A stretch of 64,000 nt of DNA from an uncultured Myxococcales bacterium (GCA_937949945.1 CALFEQ010000199.1:1-64000), one strand, 5' to 3'; shown: positions 34,327-44,547, counted from the stretch's first letter. The notes: generated from the letters alone by a model not told the origin. Numbers and translations are program-made.

Positions 34327-36996
34327 TCACGGATCGGTCCAAGCGATCCGTGCGCGTCGAGCGCGTCGATCCTGCGGACGCGGCCCTTCGTCGTTGAAGT
34401 AGAGGACGCCGCCGTCGAGGACGAGCGCCACGTCGAGCGACGGCGGTCCGTCGAGCGCGAGCAGGGCGTTGGCCTTCGGCGGCGACACCGACAGATCGAT
34501 GCCGTCGAGCGCGACGGCGCTCGGCGTGCTCCTCGCCACCACCGCGCGCAGCCCCGTACCTCCGTTCGACGCCGGCTCGATCGCGACCGACGTCGCGGCG
34601 CCGTCGCCTGCGAGGGGAATGCGCGAGGGCTTGTCGACGGGCTTGCCGTTCGCGTCGAGGCGCACCCAGAACGCGCCGTAGCCGCTCGAGCTCGGCGTCT
34701 CCGCGCCGAGCGGCGCCTCTTCGATCCACGCGACGAGCACGCCCTCCGGTCCGGCGAGCAGGTGGGGCGTCCGCGAGTGGGCCGCCGTGGGCAAGAGGCG
34801 ATGGTCGGCCACCACGCGCTTGGCGTCGCGCATGGCGACGGCCGAGACGTAGATGTCGGCGACGCCGTCCTTCGGGCTCTCGCGCGGGTCCGCCCACGCG
34901 AGCCAGACCTGCGAGCCGTGTGCGACTGCCACGAGGTCGCTCGCGTCGCCGGGCGCGGTCGTGATGCGCTCGTCGCGCGCGACGCGCTTCAGATCGGTGG
35001 TGACCTTCGTCGCGTAGACCTCTCCGTTTCCGTCGCGGAAGTCGACCCAAGCGACGATCCACCCATCGCCTGCCCACGTGAGGGTGACGTCGCTCGCGTC
35101 ACCCTTCACGGTCGTGAGCAGGAGGTCCTGCGTGCGTCGTCCGCGCGCGTCGATGCGCGCGATGTGAACCTCGGGATCGCCGCCCGCGCGCGCGACCCAC
35201 GCGAGGGCGCCTCCTTCCTCCGGCTTCGCTGCGGGGGCGATGGCGACGCCTCCGATCGGCAGCGCCCGCGCCGTGATCAAGGACGGCGTCGAGGTCTCTC
35301 CCTGATCGCCGACGACGCGTGTCGTCAGCGTCGTCGTGGCGGTCTTCGCCTCGCCCTTGTGCACCTCCGCTCTCGTCGAGAGCATGGCGAGGATCGTGCG
35401 ATCGCCGATGCGCGTCGTCGCGAGGTCGACGACGGTCTCGCCGGCTGCGACCGCGGTGATGTCGGCGATCCGCGGCGCGTCCTTCGGGTGGTCCGGCTTC
35501 GCCTCCGGAGGCGTGACGTTGACGCGCGGATTGATCGCCGCCGTCCGGACGCGAGACGGAGTGCCGGGCGGCCCTGGGGAGGCCGCGAGCGCGAGGCATT
35601 TCTCCGCCTCGCAGCTCATCGCCCAGCCGAGCGTCGCGGGATCACTCGTGAAGGTGAGCGGCTCGCGTTGGACCACGGTGAGGTCCGCGCCGGTCCGGAG
35701 CACCGTCGCGACGGCGCTCGCGTTGACGCACTCGGGCGAGTCGGGCTCGCAGTCGGCGAGCGTCGCGAGGACGGCGAACCCCGTCGACGTGGCGGCGAGC
35801 TCGGGCTGGCCCCGGCCGATGACCTCGAGCGACAGCGGCTTGCCGGTGAGCCGGAGCTTCTCGTCGACCCTCGCGACGTGCACGCGCCGGTTCTCGCCGC
35901 GCCGTCGCGCTGGGGCCTCGAACATCACGGCGGTTCCGGCCTCGCCGCTCGCCAGCGCGAGCAGCGACGCTCCGCCTCGTGCCTCCACGACCTTGTGCGC
36001 CGGCTCCACGACCTTGTCGCCGTCGATGGCGGCCATCACGACGGCCGGCTCGTCTGCGGTCCGATCCGTCCACGCGAACACGAGGCGGGAGCCCTCGCGT
36101 ACGACCTCGACGTCGCCGCTGACGATCGGCGCGGTCGTGACGACGACCGGCGCTCCGGTGGAATGACCGTCGGCGTCGAGGACGAGGAAGGAGAGCGATC
36201 CGCCGGGCCTCGCGTCGCGAAGGAGCCCGCTCGGGGCCTTCGGCTTCGCGTTCGGCACCGGCAGCACGGTCGAGACGCCGATGCCCGAGGAGAGCTCGAG
36301 GGCGTGCCACCCGACGATGCCGGTCGCGACGCGCGTGGGGACGCCGCGCACCCGTCCGTCGGGGTTCAGCGCCGCGGCCACGAGGTTCGCGTCGTTGCCG
36401 CGCGTCTCCTCGGCCCAGAGGCAGACCGCGCCGTGGTCCGTCGGGACGACGTCGACCCAGATGATGTCGTCCGTCGTGCGCGTGAGCTCGATCGGCTTCG
36501 CGCGCGGCGCTCCGTCGTCTCCGACGACGACCGTCCAGAGCGACTTGCCCCGGTCGGTGAGCGACGTCCACGCGATGACGAACCCCGGCGCATTGCCGCG
36601 CATCGGCCGCACGACGAGCATCGTCGTGTCCAACGACACGTACGCGGCGACCGTCTCGTGACCGCGCGGAGCGCCGTTCCCGCTCACGGGCACCACGAGG
36701 ACGCGGCGGTTCGTGCCCTCCGCGGCGGTGACCCACGCGACGAGCCCGGCGGCGTCCTCTCCCTCCCCGCGCCGCGCCAGGAAAGGTCCGATCGTGCGCT
36801 GTCCGACGGAGGCGACCAGGTTTCCGACGACGGGCGGATCGGGGCGCTTCGGTTTGACGATGGGCCGGCGGCGCTCGTCGTCCACGCCGACGGGTGTCCG
36901 CGGCGTGCTCTTGCATGCCGGAAGGGCGGTCAGCGATGCGGCGAGGGATGCGAAGAGAGCGACCTTACGCACCGACCGACGCTTCCCGAACCTCAC
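34327..36996 (-). CDS. Large lipoprotein, probable beta-propeller
   Basis: An 889-residue surface lipoprotein (signal ending TALPAC, Cys28). The mature protein is a long series of about 50-residue beta-rich units with recurring W and acidic motifs. GWIVAWVDFRDGNGEVYATK, QVWLAWADPRE and GVLVAWIEEAPLG are the clearest, and they look like propeller blades of the sialidase/Asp-box kind. No enzyme residues stand out. The stop of this gene and the start of the AgmX-like gene behind it are 12 bp apart in the same orientation. That pairing suggests an envelope or motility-related function (inference). Confidence 0.78.
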   Translation of the reverse strand: MRFGKRRSVRKVALFASLAASLTALPACKSTPRTPVGVDDERRRPIVKPKRPDPPVVGNLVASVGQRTIGPFLARRGEGEDAAGLVAWVTAAEGTNRRVLVVPVSGNGAPRGHETVAAYVSLDTTMLVVRPMRGNAPGFVIAWTSLTDRGKSLWTVVVGDDGAPRAKPIELTRTTDDIIWVDVVPTDHGAVCLWAEETRGNDANLVAAALNPDGRVRGVPTRVATGIVGWHALELSSGIGVSTVLPVPNAKPKAPSGLLRDARPGGSLSFLVLDADGHSTGAPVVVTTAPIVSGDVEVVREGSRLVFAWTDRTADEPAVVMAAIDGDKVVEPAHKVVEARGGASLLALASGEAGTAVMFEAPARRRGENRRVHVARVDEKLRLTGKPLSLEVIGRGQPELAATSTGFAVLATLADCEPDSPECVNASAVATVLRTGADLTVVQREPLTFTSDPATLGWAMSCEAEKCLALAASPGPPGTPSRVRTAAINPRVNVTPPEAKPDHPKDAPRIADITAVAAGETVVDLATTRIGDRTILAMLSTRAEVHKGEAKTATTTLTTRVVGDQGETSTPSLITARALPIGGVAIAPAAKPEEGGALAWVARAGGDPEVHIARIDARGRRTQDLLLTTVKGDASDVTLTWAGDGWIVAWVDFRDGNGEVYATKVTTDLKRVARDERITTAPGDASDLVAVAHGSQVWLAWADPRESPKDGVADIYVSAVAMRDAKRVVADHRLLPTAAHSRTPHLLAGPEGVLVAWIEEAPLGAETPSSSGYGAFWVRLDANGKPVDKPSRIPLAGDGAATSVAIEPASNGGTGLRAVVARSTPSAVALDGIDLSVSPPKANALLALDGPPSLDVALVLDGGVLYFNDEGPRPQDRRARRARIAWTDP

Positions 36997-37008
36997 GGCG
37001 ACGCCCCA

Positions 37009-37482
37009 TCACTGGACGAGGAGGTCCTCGTAGGTCTTCGTCACGGTGATGACCCCCGCATGGCTGCGAGGGAACGGCGCGCCACGAAGCGCGTCCGCGA
37101 CGCACGACTTGAGCTCTTCGTCCTTGATGCCCTTGGTGGTGACGCCGAGCAGACGGCCTTCCTGATCGATCCCGAACGAGACCACCACCTTCTTCGGCGC
37201 GTCCTTCTGCCGAGCGCGGAAGTCGCGGACGCACGTGGTGATCTCCGGCTGCTTCTTGTCCACGACCGCGGAGATCAGCTCGGTCGCCTCGGCGGTGGTT
37301 CCTGCGAAGGGCCGCTCCTCCTCGGTGCCTGCGTCTGCGTCGCCCGCAGCGGCCGCCCCCTCGCCTTCGCTCGCCGACGTGGGGGTGCTGGGGGCCGTGC
37401 TCGACCCGCCGCACGCCGCGATCACGGCGGCGAGCGCTCCGGCGAAGACGACGTCGACGATACGATTCGTTGGGCTGCGCAC
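37009..37482 (-). CDS. Lipoprotein with AgmX/PglI-like C-terminal domain
   Basis: A 157-residue lipoprotein. GTG 37482 has AGGAC/GGAGG upstream and gives a signal ending AVIAACGG. An acidic low-complexity spacer (about 25-55) is followed by a domain TTCVRDFRARQ, KKVVVSFGIDQEGRLLGV, ELKSCVADALRGAPFP. That pattern, including the two cysteines and the late aromatic-Pro, is that of the TonB-like AgmX/PglI C-terminal domain found in many Myxococcota proteins. It lies 12 bp upstream of the large lipoprotein gene, so the two form an operon. Confidence 0.78.
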   Translation of the reverse strand: MRSPTNRIVDVVFAGALAAVIAACGGSSTAPSTPTSASEGEGAAAAGDADAGTEEERPFAGTTAEATELISAVVDKKQPEITTCVRDFRARQKDAPKKVVVSFGIDQEGRLLGVTTKGIKDEELKSCVADALRGAPFPRSHAGVITVTKTYEDLLVQ

Positions 37483-37606
37483 GATGTCCTGCCTCCCTCC
37501 ACGGAGCCGGCAGAGGCTAGCACGGCTTTGCGGAGGGCCATGCGGGCTGGACAACAGCGATGCCGGCGTTCGTCTTCCCGAGTCGAGGCCTCGGGCCTCG
37601 CGGGGA

Positions 37607-38572
37607 TCAGCCGGACGCGCGAAGCAGGCGGTTGATGTGGCGACGCTCCCACTCGAGGGCGCGCTCGTAGTTGCGGAACTCGCGCTCGCGCTCGAGGAAC
37701 TCCGGTGGGTGGAGGATCCGCCGCGCGACCTGCCCTTTGGCCGACGCGATGTTCGAGCTCGCCTGACGCGCGTTGCCGCGCGCCGACGGGATCATGTGAT
37801 GAAGCATCTCGTGGTAGACCACGTACGCGACGAAGTACCGCGGGACCCAGGCCCGATCGAGGACCGGGTGGATGCGGATCAGGCGCTCGAGGCTCGAGTA
37901 GCTTCCGAGCTTGATCGCGCGACGCGGCTTGTTTCCCTTGCGACGCGTCCTCCGGCCCCAGGTGATGAGCGCGTGGCAGTTGCCGCCGAAGTAGCGCTCG
38001 TTCAGGTCCTTGAAGATCTGGAGCAAGTCGTGGTGCTTGCCCTTGGCGACGAGCGGAATCGCCCGCGCGCGTCGCCGTGCGAGACGCGCGCCGTTGTCCT
38101 CGATGTACTGGCCGACGATCTGGCTCGCCTCCCGGTCGTCGTGCGTGATGTAGCGGACGAGCGCGTCGACCACGCGCGGAGGCGCGTCGAGGAACATGTG
38201 ATGGACGCGCGCGTGGAGCACGCCGTCCTTGATCGAGTGCGAGATGATCGAGTGCCGGTTGTCCGTGATCGACAGCACGACCGACCGGCCCGGGCAGGCT
38301 GCCTTCAGGCGGCGCTCGAGGGCCTGCCGCGCTCCCTCGTGGACGAAGAGCTGGGGCGAAGCCGACGGGAACGCGAGCGCGAGCTGACCGCTGAGCCGCT
38401 CGGGCACGCGGATGGCCGCCGCAGTCACGAGCGGCGCCTGCCCTCTCGAGCCACGACCCCGGCCGGACACCACGCCCCATCCGAGCGCGGCACGAGCCAG
38501 CGCAGCAGAGCCCCGTGACCAGCGGGGAGCCAGCCGGTGATCAAGCACAGGGACACAGCTCTTGGCGCTCAT
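37607..38572 (-). CDS. SprT-like zinc metalloprotease-fold protein
   Basis: A 321-residue protein. The C-terminal half holds AYVVYHEMLHHMIPS, a HExxH zinc site in SprT-like context. RYFGGNCHALITWGRR and IRIHPVLDRAWVP before it match the SprT layout, in which an N/C-H-x-I-T-W strand precedes the metal helix. No C-terminal zinc ribbon is present. The N-terminal half has no match that I recognise. Residues before VTAAAIRVPERLSG (about 49) are low-complexity, so a later start is possible. A sigma-70-like promoter and a 26-bp palindrome precede it. SprT proteins can act on DNA-protein crosslinks. Confidence 0.72.
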   Translation of the reverse strand: MSAKSCVPVLDHRLAPRWSRGSAALARAALGWGVVSGRGRGSRGQAPLVTAAAIRVPERLSGQLALAFPSASPQLFVHEGARQALERRLKAACPGRSVVLSITDNRHSIISHSIKDGVLHARVHHMFLDAPPRVVDALVRYITHDDREASQIVGQYIEDNGARLARRRARAIPLVAKGKHHDLLQIFKDLNERYFGGNCHALITWGRRTRRKGNKPRRAIKLGSYSSLERLIRIHPVLDRAWVPRYFVAYVVYHEMLHHMIPSARGNARQASSNIASAKGQVARRILHPPEFLEREREFRNYERALEWERRHINRLLRASG

Positions 38573-38589
38573 CGGAGGGGTCTCTATGC

Positions 38590-38679
38590 GGCGTAAGGGA
38601 GAGGCTCCGGAGTGTCAAGGAAACGCAATTTCCCCTTGAAATACCACTGGATAGGGGTGGGGGCAAATGCCCTCACCCC
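38590..38679 (-). promoter_or_regulatory. Sigma-70-like promoter plus 26-bp palindrome
   Basis: On the minus strand, TTGACA (38613-38618) is followed after 17 bp by TACGCC (38590-38595), just ahead of the SprT-like start at 38572. Upstream, GGGGTGGGGGCA (38654-38665) and TGCCCTCACCCC (38668-38679) form a palindrome with one mismatch and a 2-base centre. That is the shape of a dimeric repressor or activator site, about 35 bp upstream of the -35. Confidence 0.45.
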
Positions 38680-38843
38680 AGGGTAGGGAAGTGTCGTTTG
38701 GTCCAACTTCGTGACCTTATGCGGAAGTCCTTGACCGGGGCGTTTTCGAGGTTCAAGCGTCGTCGCGGACGAGGCGCGCAGACGCGAGGAGCCGTTCCTC
38801 GGCGGCACGATCGATCCTCGGCTCGATCCACCGCGTGGGGTGG

Positions 38844-39392
38844 TCAGTCGCGCTGCCAGTGCAGCGTCTTCGGGTCGAGGACGAAGCGAAGGTCGCACGA
38901 GAGACCTTCGTGCTGCGACGACCCGCCGTCCTTGCCGGTGTCGACTCTCACGCCGACCACCATCGACTTGAGCATGCCTTGCGGCGGCGGACGCCCGACC
39001 AAGCGGGAGACGAGCATCGACAGATCGGGCTCGTGCCCGACGACCATGGCGCGCTTGCGACCGGAGCGCGCGAGCTCGAACACCAGCGAGAGCGCGTCAC
39101 CCCCAGGGGCCATCTCGCGGCGTATCTCGACGCTGCCCGGAGCGCCGCCTGCGTCCTTCGCCTCGCGCACGCGCTTCTCGAGCTCGGTGACGACGGCGAC
39201 GATCTCGGCCGTCTGAACGGCACGCACGAGCGGGCTCGAGACGATCGTGAGCGGCGCCTCCCCTTCGGCGAGGAGCGCCCGAGCCACGCTCCGCGTCCGC
39301 TCCCGCCCCTCGGGCGTGAGAGCGCGGTCTCCGTCGCGCCCGGTAGCCGAGTGATCCTCGGCGGGGCCGTGTCGCATGACGTAGAGCTTCAT
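38844..39392 (-). CDS. sixA: Phosphohistidine phosphatase SixA-like
   Basis: A 182-residue histidine-phosphatase-superfamily enzyme. The N-terminal RHG catalytic motif is in MKLYVMRHGPAED. The second arginine lies in SSPLVRAVQTAEIV, and the C-terminal catalytic His is in VVGHEPDLSMLVSRL. The length and simple one-domain layout fit SixA, which dephosphorylates phosphohistidine in phosphorelay or PTS proteins. The first bases abut heptamer repeats, so no ordinary ribosome site is visible. A general phosphoglycerate-mutase-like phosphatase is the alternative. Confidence 0.85.
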   Translation of the reverse strand: MKLYVMRHGPAEDHSATGRDGDRALTPEGRERTRSVARALLAEGEAPLTIVSSPLVRAVQTAEIVAVVTELEKRVREAKDAGGAPGSVEIRREMAPGGDALSLVFELARSGRKRAMVVGHEPDLSMLVSRLVGRPPPQGMLKSMVVGVRVDTGKDGGSSQHEGLSCDLRFVLDPKTLHWQRD

Positions 39393-39447
39393 GAGTCCTC
39401 AGTCCTCAGCGTTTTCAGGCTCCAGGCTCCAGGCTCCAGGCTCCAGT
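39393..39447. repeat. Two adjacent heptanucleotide minisatellites
   Basis: (TCCTCAG)n at the left, then (GGCTCCA)n with four clean copies to the right, directly in front of the sixA start. Both repeat classes found elsewhere in the window occur here side by side. Confidence 0.75.
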
Positions 39448-39762
39448 AAGAGAGCAACGGTCAGCTGCCGAGGGAAGCGCGAGCTGCGATGGAATTCTCG
39501 CTGTGGAAAGGTCTCTCGGGGACAGCCTTCCCACCGAATTACAGCGGCAACTGGGACAAGAAGAGGGGCTCACGTGCATCCGCGGGTGTCGTCGCCTGCG
39601 AGGTGATTCTGCTGCGAGCCGCGTCCGACGGTTCCGGAGCCCTCCGTGGACCTCGGCGCCTGGAACCGAATCGTGATCGAGCGGAGCGCGAGGCGCAGAT
39701 CGTCCTGTCAGGAGGTGCTGCTGCGAGCCCTCCCTGGAGCCCGGAGCCTGGAGCCTCCCCGC
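39448..39762. other. 315-bp gap downstream of recA, no gene seen
   Basis: No frame here has coding character. The gap contains a CTGGAGC-type repeat at 39734-39754 and two similar phrases ending CTGCTGCGAGCC (about 39607-39620 and 39719-39732). A frame from 39489 begins [20 protein letters not shown] but soon turns low-complexity and runs antisense to recA. Confidence 0.6.
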
Positions 39763-40947
<1,185 letters not shown>

Positions 40948-41071
40948 GGCGCTCCTTCATCTCGGTCCAGCGGACCGTTTCGAATGCGACGGGTGTCGGG
41001 CAGATCCCGGCATCCCGACATCGGGTGGTGCGGCGTTCGCGCGGCCCAGAAACCCCGGGCTGGACCAGGAA

Positions 41072-41099
41072 TCTATACTGCCAATCTGTTCAGTGTCAA
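41072..41099 (-). promoter_or_regulatory. recA promoter with LexA-like box in the spacer
   Basis: On the minus strand, TTGACA (41094-41099), a 16-bp spacer and TATAGA (41072-41077). Read on the plus strand, the spacer plus one base (41078-41094) is CTGCCAATCTGTTCAGT. It matches 15 of 17 positions of the Myxococcus LexA motif as I recall it (CTRHAMRYBYGTTCAGS). A repressor bound there would block both hexamers. The leader to the recA start is about 115-120 nt. Confidence 0.7.
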
Positions 41100-41166
41100 G
41101 GACGAGGCGTTCCGGCGCTCTTCGCGCGGTCGCGGTCGCCATCGCCGTGCGGTGACCAAGCGGCCG

Positions 41167-41856
41167 TCAGTACGACGGCGGGTTCTTCGTGACGAAATCG
41201 AGGCCGGCGAGCACGTACTTCCCGACGTCGAGCGGCGCGCCGACGGAAGAGTCGAGGATCTCCATCGTGCGCGTGTCGATCAGGATGTCGTGCGGCATCG
41301 CGGCTCCGTTGACGCCGAGGACGGAGAGCCGCCGGGCGCGGACGTCGATGGCGGTGGGGAAGTTCGTCCCGTGGCGATCGATCCACGCGTCCACCTCCGC
41401 GAGCGACGGACCGATGCCTGCCGTGGCACCGCTCACGACGATCTCGAGGAACTCGATGCCGAGCTCCTTGGCCTTGTCGACGATCCCGATCGTCGCCTCG
41501 AGCTCGCTCGAGCAGATCGCACACCACGTCGCCGCGACCTGGATGTGGAGCACCTTGTGCCGCTTCTGTTGCGGGTCGTAGTACTCCGCGAGCGACAGCG
41601 TCTCGAGCCCGTTGGCGCGCCCGTTCCGGTACGCCTGGAACGTGAAGTTCGGCATCCGATCGCCGGGGCGAGAGCCGCTTCGCTTGCGGCTGCCGATGTG
41701 ATCGGTGGGATACGGCTCGCCGTCGGGGTTCGTCGGGACGATCGGCAGGTCCGGATCGGGAGCCTCCTCGGGCGGCTCGTCGGAAGAGCAAGCGGTGACG
41801 CTCGGTGGAACGACCGCCGTCGCCAGCACGAGAGCCATCCACGCGAGCCACCTCAC
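41167..41856 (-). CDS. TlpA-like thioredoxin-fold lipoprotein
   Basis: A 229-residue envelope protein. GTG 41856 gives the signal peptide VRWLAWMALVLATAVVPPSV and the lipobox TAC. After an acidic Pro-rich linker comes a thioredoxin fold with VAATWCAICSSELEA (active site C-A-I-C) and a TlpA-type strand (TAIDVRARRLSVLGVNGAAM, the cis-Pro region being AAMPHDILID). It is probably a thiol-disulfide oxidoreductase, or a peroxiredoxin-like sensor facing the periplasm. The CxxC is intact, so it should be redox-active. No cytochrome-maturation gene is next to it. Confidence 0.82.
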   Translation of the reverse strand: MRWLAWMALVLATAVVPPSVTACSSDEPPEEAPDPDLPIVPTNPDGEPYPTDHIGSRKRSGSRPGDRMPNFTFQAYRNGRANGLETLSLAEYYDPQQKRHKVLHIQVAATWCAICSSELEATIGIVDKAKELGIEFLEIVVSGATAGIGPSLAEVDAWIDRHGTNFPTAIDVRARRLSVLGVNGAAMPHDILIDTRTMEILDSSVGAPLDVGKYVLAGLDFVTKNPPSY

Positions 41857-42128
41857 GGGCTCATTCTGCCACGGCGGAGGTGCCGGCGCGCGAAGCGCGG
41901 GCGCGGCTGCACACGACTTCGCGACGTGGCTGAGGTCGCACGCGCGGCTCGCGGCGGCACGCACGAGTGGTCGCACCCCGCGCTCCGATGTCCTCCTCTC
42001 GTGCGGTGCCGGCGCATCGATGACGATGTCGTGGGTCGGCTCTCGTGCGATGATGTTGGAAGCGAGCGTCCGCGAACGTGCGGTCGAGCCTCACGAACAT
42101 CGAGGTATCCGTCCCTGTCGAGTAGCTG

Positions 42129-42983
42129 ATGTCACGCGATTCGCACGAGAGAACCTTTCAGTCGCGCGAGATCATCTGGAACACGTTCGAGTCGATGTCG
42201 CGCGAGCTGGGCGTGCCGATCGACGAGCTCGTGAACGAGGCCATGGCCGCTTACGCCCGTGTCCGGGGTTATCACGTGCCCGAGACGCCGTCTGGCGGGC
42301 GGACGGGCGGTGCTCCGATGCCCGTCCGGCCCGCGATCCCCAGGCACCACGACCCGCTCGAAGAGACCCGGGACGCGGTCATCTCGCCGCTCGATCGTTC
42401 GTACGCGCCGGGGCCCGGGTACATCGAGGACGACGATCTCGCGAGGACGTCGGTACGCGGTCTCCCGCGGCCGGCAGCGGGCCGACCCATCGAGGACGTC
42501 GACGAGGAGACGCGCACCGCTCCTCGCCGCAACGCCTTCAACCGATCGGGGGCATCCCCCGCCGCGTTCGGCCGCATGCCTCCGCCGCCCGGGCCCTCGA
42601 CGCGCTCGTCCGAAGTGTACGGTGCGCGCGCTCCCGTGCCCCCGCCGCTCCCGCCGCGGATGGCGCCGATGCCCGGCCCGCCCATGCGCGATCCGTCCCA
42701 GGCGAAGCGCCTCGTCCTCACGTACCAGGGACGGCAATACCCGGTGGACAAGGATCGCTTCCTCATCGGCCGCTCGAAGGCGCAGTCCGATCTCCGCCTC
42801 GACGATCCGAACGTGTCCCGCCAGCACGCCGTCGTCGAGCGCGTCGGCTCGGCCTGGTACGTCGTCGACCTCGGCTCGACCAACGGCGTGCAAGTGGCCG
42901 GCGAGCGCATCGCGAGACGTGCCCTCACGGAGGGGGACGTCATCGTCATCACGACGCACGAGATTCGCTGCTCGTTCCGTTGA
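42129..42983 (+). CDS. FHA-domain protein with ribbon-helix-helix-like N-terminus
   Basis: A 284-residue protein with three parts. Residues 10-47 look like a ribbon-helix-helix DNA-binding unit (SREIIWNTFESMSRELGV, IDELVNEAMAAYARVRG). Residues about 48-200 form a Pro/Arg/acidic linker that is probably disordered. An FHA domain (about 202-284) shows RFLIGRSKAQSDLRLDDPNV, SRQHAVVE and GSTNGVQVAG. It could carry a phospho-Thr signal from one of the kinases in this genome to a DNA site. That is inference, and the partner and the operator are unknown. Confidence 0.85.
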   Translation: MSRDSHERTFQSREIIWNTFESMSRELGVPIDELVNEAMAAYARVRGYHVPETPSGGRTGGAPMPVRPAIPRHHDPLEETRDAVISPLDRSYAPGPGYIEDDDLARTSVRGLPRPAAGRPIEDVDEETRTAPRRNAFNRSGASPAAFGRMPPPPGPSTRSSEVYGARAPVPPPLPPRMAPMPGPPMRDPSQAKRLVLTYQGRQYPVDKDRFLIGRSKAQSDLRLDDPNVSRQHAVVERVGSAWYVVDLGSTNGVQVAGERIARRALTEGDVIVITTHEIRCSFR

Positions 42984-43014
42984 ACGTCGCGACGCTCCGG
43001 TGAGACCGGAGGGC

Positions 43015-43200
43015 AGTCCTCAGCTCAGTCCTCAGTCCTCAGTCCTCAGCGGGGGCCGCCTGCCACGTTCGGCTTCACTCGCGCTCGCTCGAGAATCCCA
43101 TCTGGAGCCTGGAGCCTGGAGCCTTCTTCAGATCTGGAGCCTGGAGCCCGGAGCCTGGAGCCTTCTTCGGATCTGGAGCCTGGAGCCTTTCCCAGACTGA
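43015..43200. repeat. Composite heptanucleotide minisatellite tract
   Basis: Within the gap between the FHA gene and the next lipoprotein: (TCCTCAG)n at 43015-43050, then three blocks of (CTGGAGC)n at about 43099-43198. The blocks are separated by CTTCTTCAGAT / CTTCTTCGGAT and end in the reversed TGAGGACCGAGGAC form. No gene is seen. Confidence 0.75.
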
Positions 43201-43233
43201 GGACCGAGGACTCACTTGTGCTATCCCGCCCCC

Positions 43234-44505
43234 ATGCGCTCGTCGGCGTCGCAGCTGCTGACCTCCGCGCTCGCGTGCGCCGTGTGCGCCGCGTGCGCTG
43301 CGTGCGAGGAGAAGAAGGCGCCGCCGCCCGAGCCGGGCGCGCCGGCGCCTGCCGTGTCGGAGCTGGCGGAGCTCGTGATCGATGCGGGCGTGATCGGGGA
43401 GCCTGCCGATCCTCCGGCGCCGGCGGGGGATCTGAAAGCCGAGCTCGAGCGGTTCGTGAACGTCGATACGTGCGTCGCCGAGCGCGCGAAGCTCGATCCG
43501 CTCGTCGGTGATGCGCTCGGTGCGATCGGGTACGAGACGTTCCTTCGCGACGCTTGCCGCCTGCTCGAGGCGGCGAAGGACAAGAAGCAGGAGGTGTGTG
43601 ATCGGATCGACTCGAGCGCGCTCCGGGCGCGGTGCCGGAGCTGGGTCGCGATGGTCGCGCAGACGCCCGATGCGTGTCCGATGCAGTTCGAGGGCATCGT
43701 GACGCGAGGGCGCAATCCGAGCTGCGTCGCGATCGCGGCGCGTGATCCGAGGCTCTGCGCAGGCGAGGCGAGAGCCGCCCAGCGCGGGACGTGCGAGGCG
43801 CTCGTCTTTCGTGATCCGGCGAAGTGCGACGCGCTCTTGCCGACGCAGCGCCCGCAGTGCCGCCGCGAGGTCACGCGGTGGGCCTCGGTGCTGTCCGCGC
43901 CGCTCGAGGGGCTCGAGCCGCTGCCGCGTCCGCGCGCGAAGCTCGTCGTCCGCGGCGCCTCGGGGACGGCCGATCCGCCGTCGCCGGAGATCGATCCGTC
44001 GGCGGACTTCGCGCGCGGCGTCGTGGTCGTCGTCGGTCGCGAGTCGCCGCTCGCCGGACAGCGCATGCGCGTCGAGCTCGGGAGCGTCGCGGAGAGCGAG
44101 ATCGCCCGTATCGCGGCGTCCCCTCAGAAGCGCCCGCGTGTCGGCGTCGCAGTCGTCTTCGAGGCGAAGAAGGAGACGAGCGCGAAGTCCGAGCTTCCGG
44201 TCGCGAGCCTGGAGAAGCTCGAGCTGGAGCTGCCCGGCGAGGCGCCCATCGTCTCGCCTCCCGCGACGTGCGACTGCAAGATCACGACCGCACGTGCGCC
44301 GGATCGGAGAGGGGGCGAAGTGGCGGTGAGCCTCGAAGGCAGGTTGAGCAGCGCCGGGCGCACCTACGACGTCAAGCTCGATGTCGCGACCTTCGCGCGC
44401 GACGTCGTCCGCGAGGCCGACGGCGCCTCGCGTGTCCTGCCGCCCGTCCATCCGCGGATCCCGCCGTCTCCGGCCTTGGGCCGTCTCGACGCGGGAGCGC
44501 GTTGA
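43234..44505 (+). CDS. Cys-containing lipoprotein of unknown function
   Basis: A 423-residue exported protein. The start at 43234 gives a signal with several Cys before the lipobox (TSALACAVCAACAACEE). A Pro/Ala spacer (about 30-65) precedes a helical Cys-rich region (about 70-215: VDTCVAERAKLDPLVGDALG, RDACRLLEAA, EVCDRI, PMQFEG, LCAGEARAAQRGTCEALVF, KCDALLPTQRPQCRRE). A second, beta-rich part (about 225-400; CDCKIT) closes it. I do not recognise a family. A TTG 18 nt upstream is an alternative start. Confidence 0.7.
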   Translation: MRSSASQLLTSALACAVCAACAACEEKKAPPPEPGAPAPAVSELAELVIDAGVIGEPADPPAPAGDLKAELERFVNVDTCVAERAKLDPLVGDALGAIGYETFLRDACRLLEAAKDKKQEVCDRIDSSALRARCRSWVAMVAQTPDACPMQFEGIVTRGRNPSCVAIAARDPRLCAGEARAAQRGTCEALVFRDPAKCDALLPTQRPQCRREVTRWASVLSAPLEGLEPLPRPRAKLVVRGASGTADPPSPEIDPSADFARGVVVVVGRESPLAGQRMRVELGSVAESEIARIAASPQKRPRVGVAVVFEAKKETSAKSELPVASLEKLELELPGEAPIVSPPATCDCKITTARAPDRRGGEVAVSLEGRLSSAGRTYDVKLDVATFARDVVREADGASRVLPPVHPRIPPSPALGRLDAGAR

Positions 44506-44520
44506 TGCGGAGCGCAGCCG

Positions 44521-44538
44521 GCCCGTGGATGCACGGGC
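44521..44538. terminator. Bidirectional hairpin terminator
   Basis: GCCCGT (44521-44526) pairs with ACGGGC (44533-44538) over a 6-nt loop, between the convergent lipoprotein and phosphoesterase genes. Confidence 0.5.
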
Positions 44539-44547
44539 GACGGACCT

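Noticed and set aside
34207..37635. 1142-codon plus-strand frame
   Set aside because: Shadow opposite the large lipoprotein gene; composition is Arg/Asp/Gly noise.
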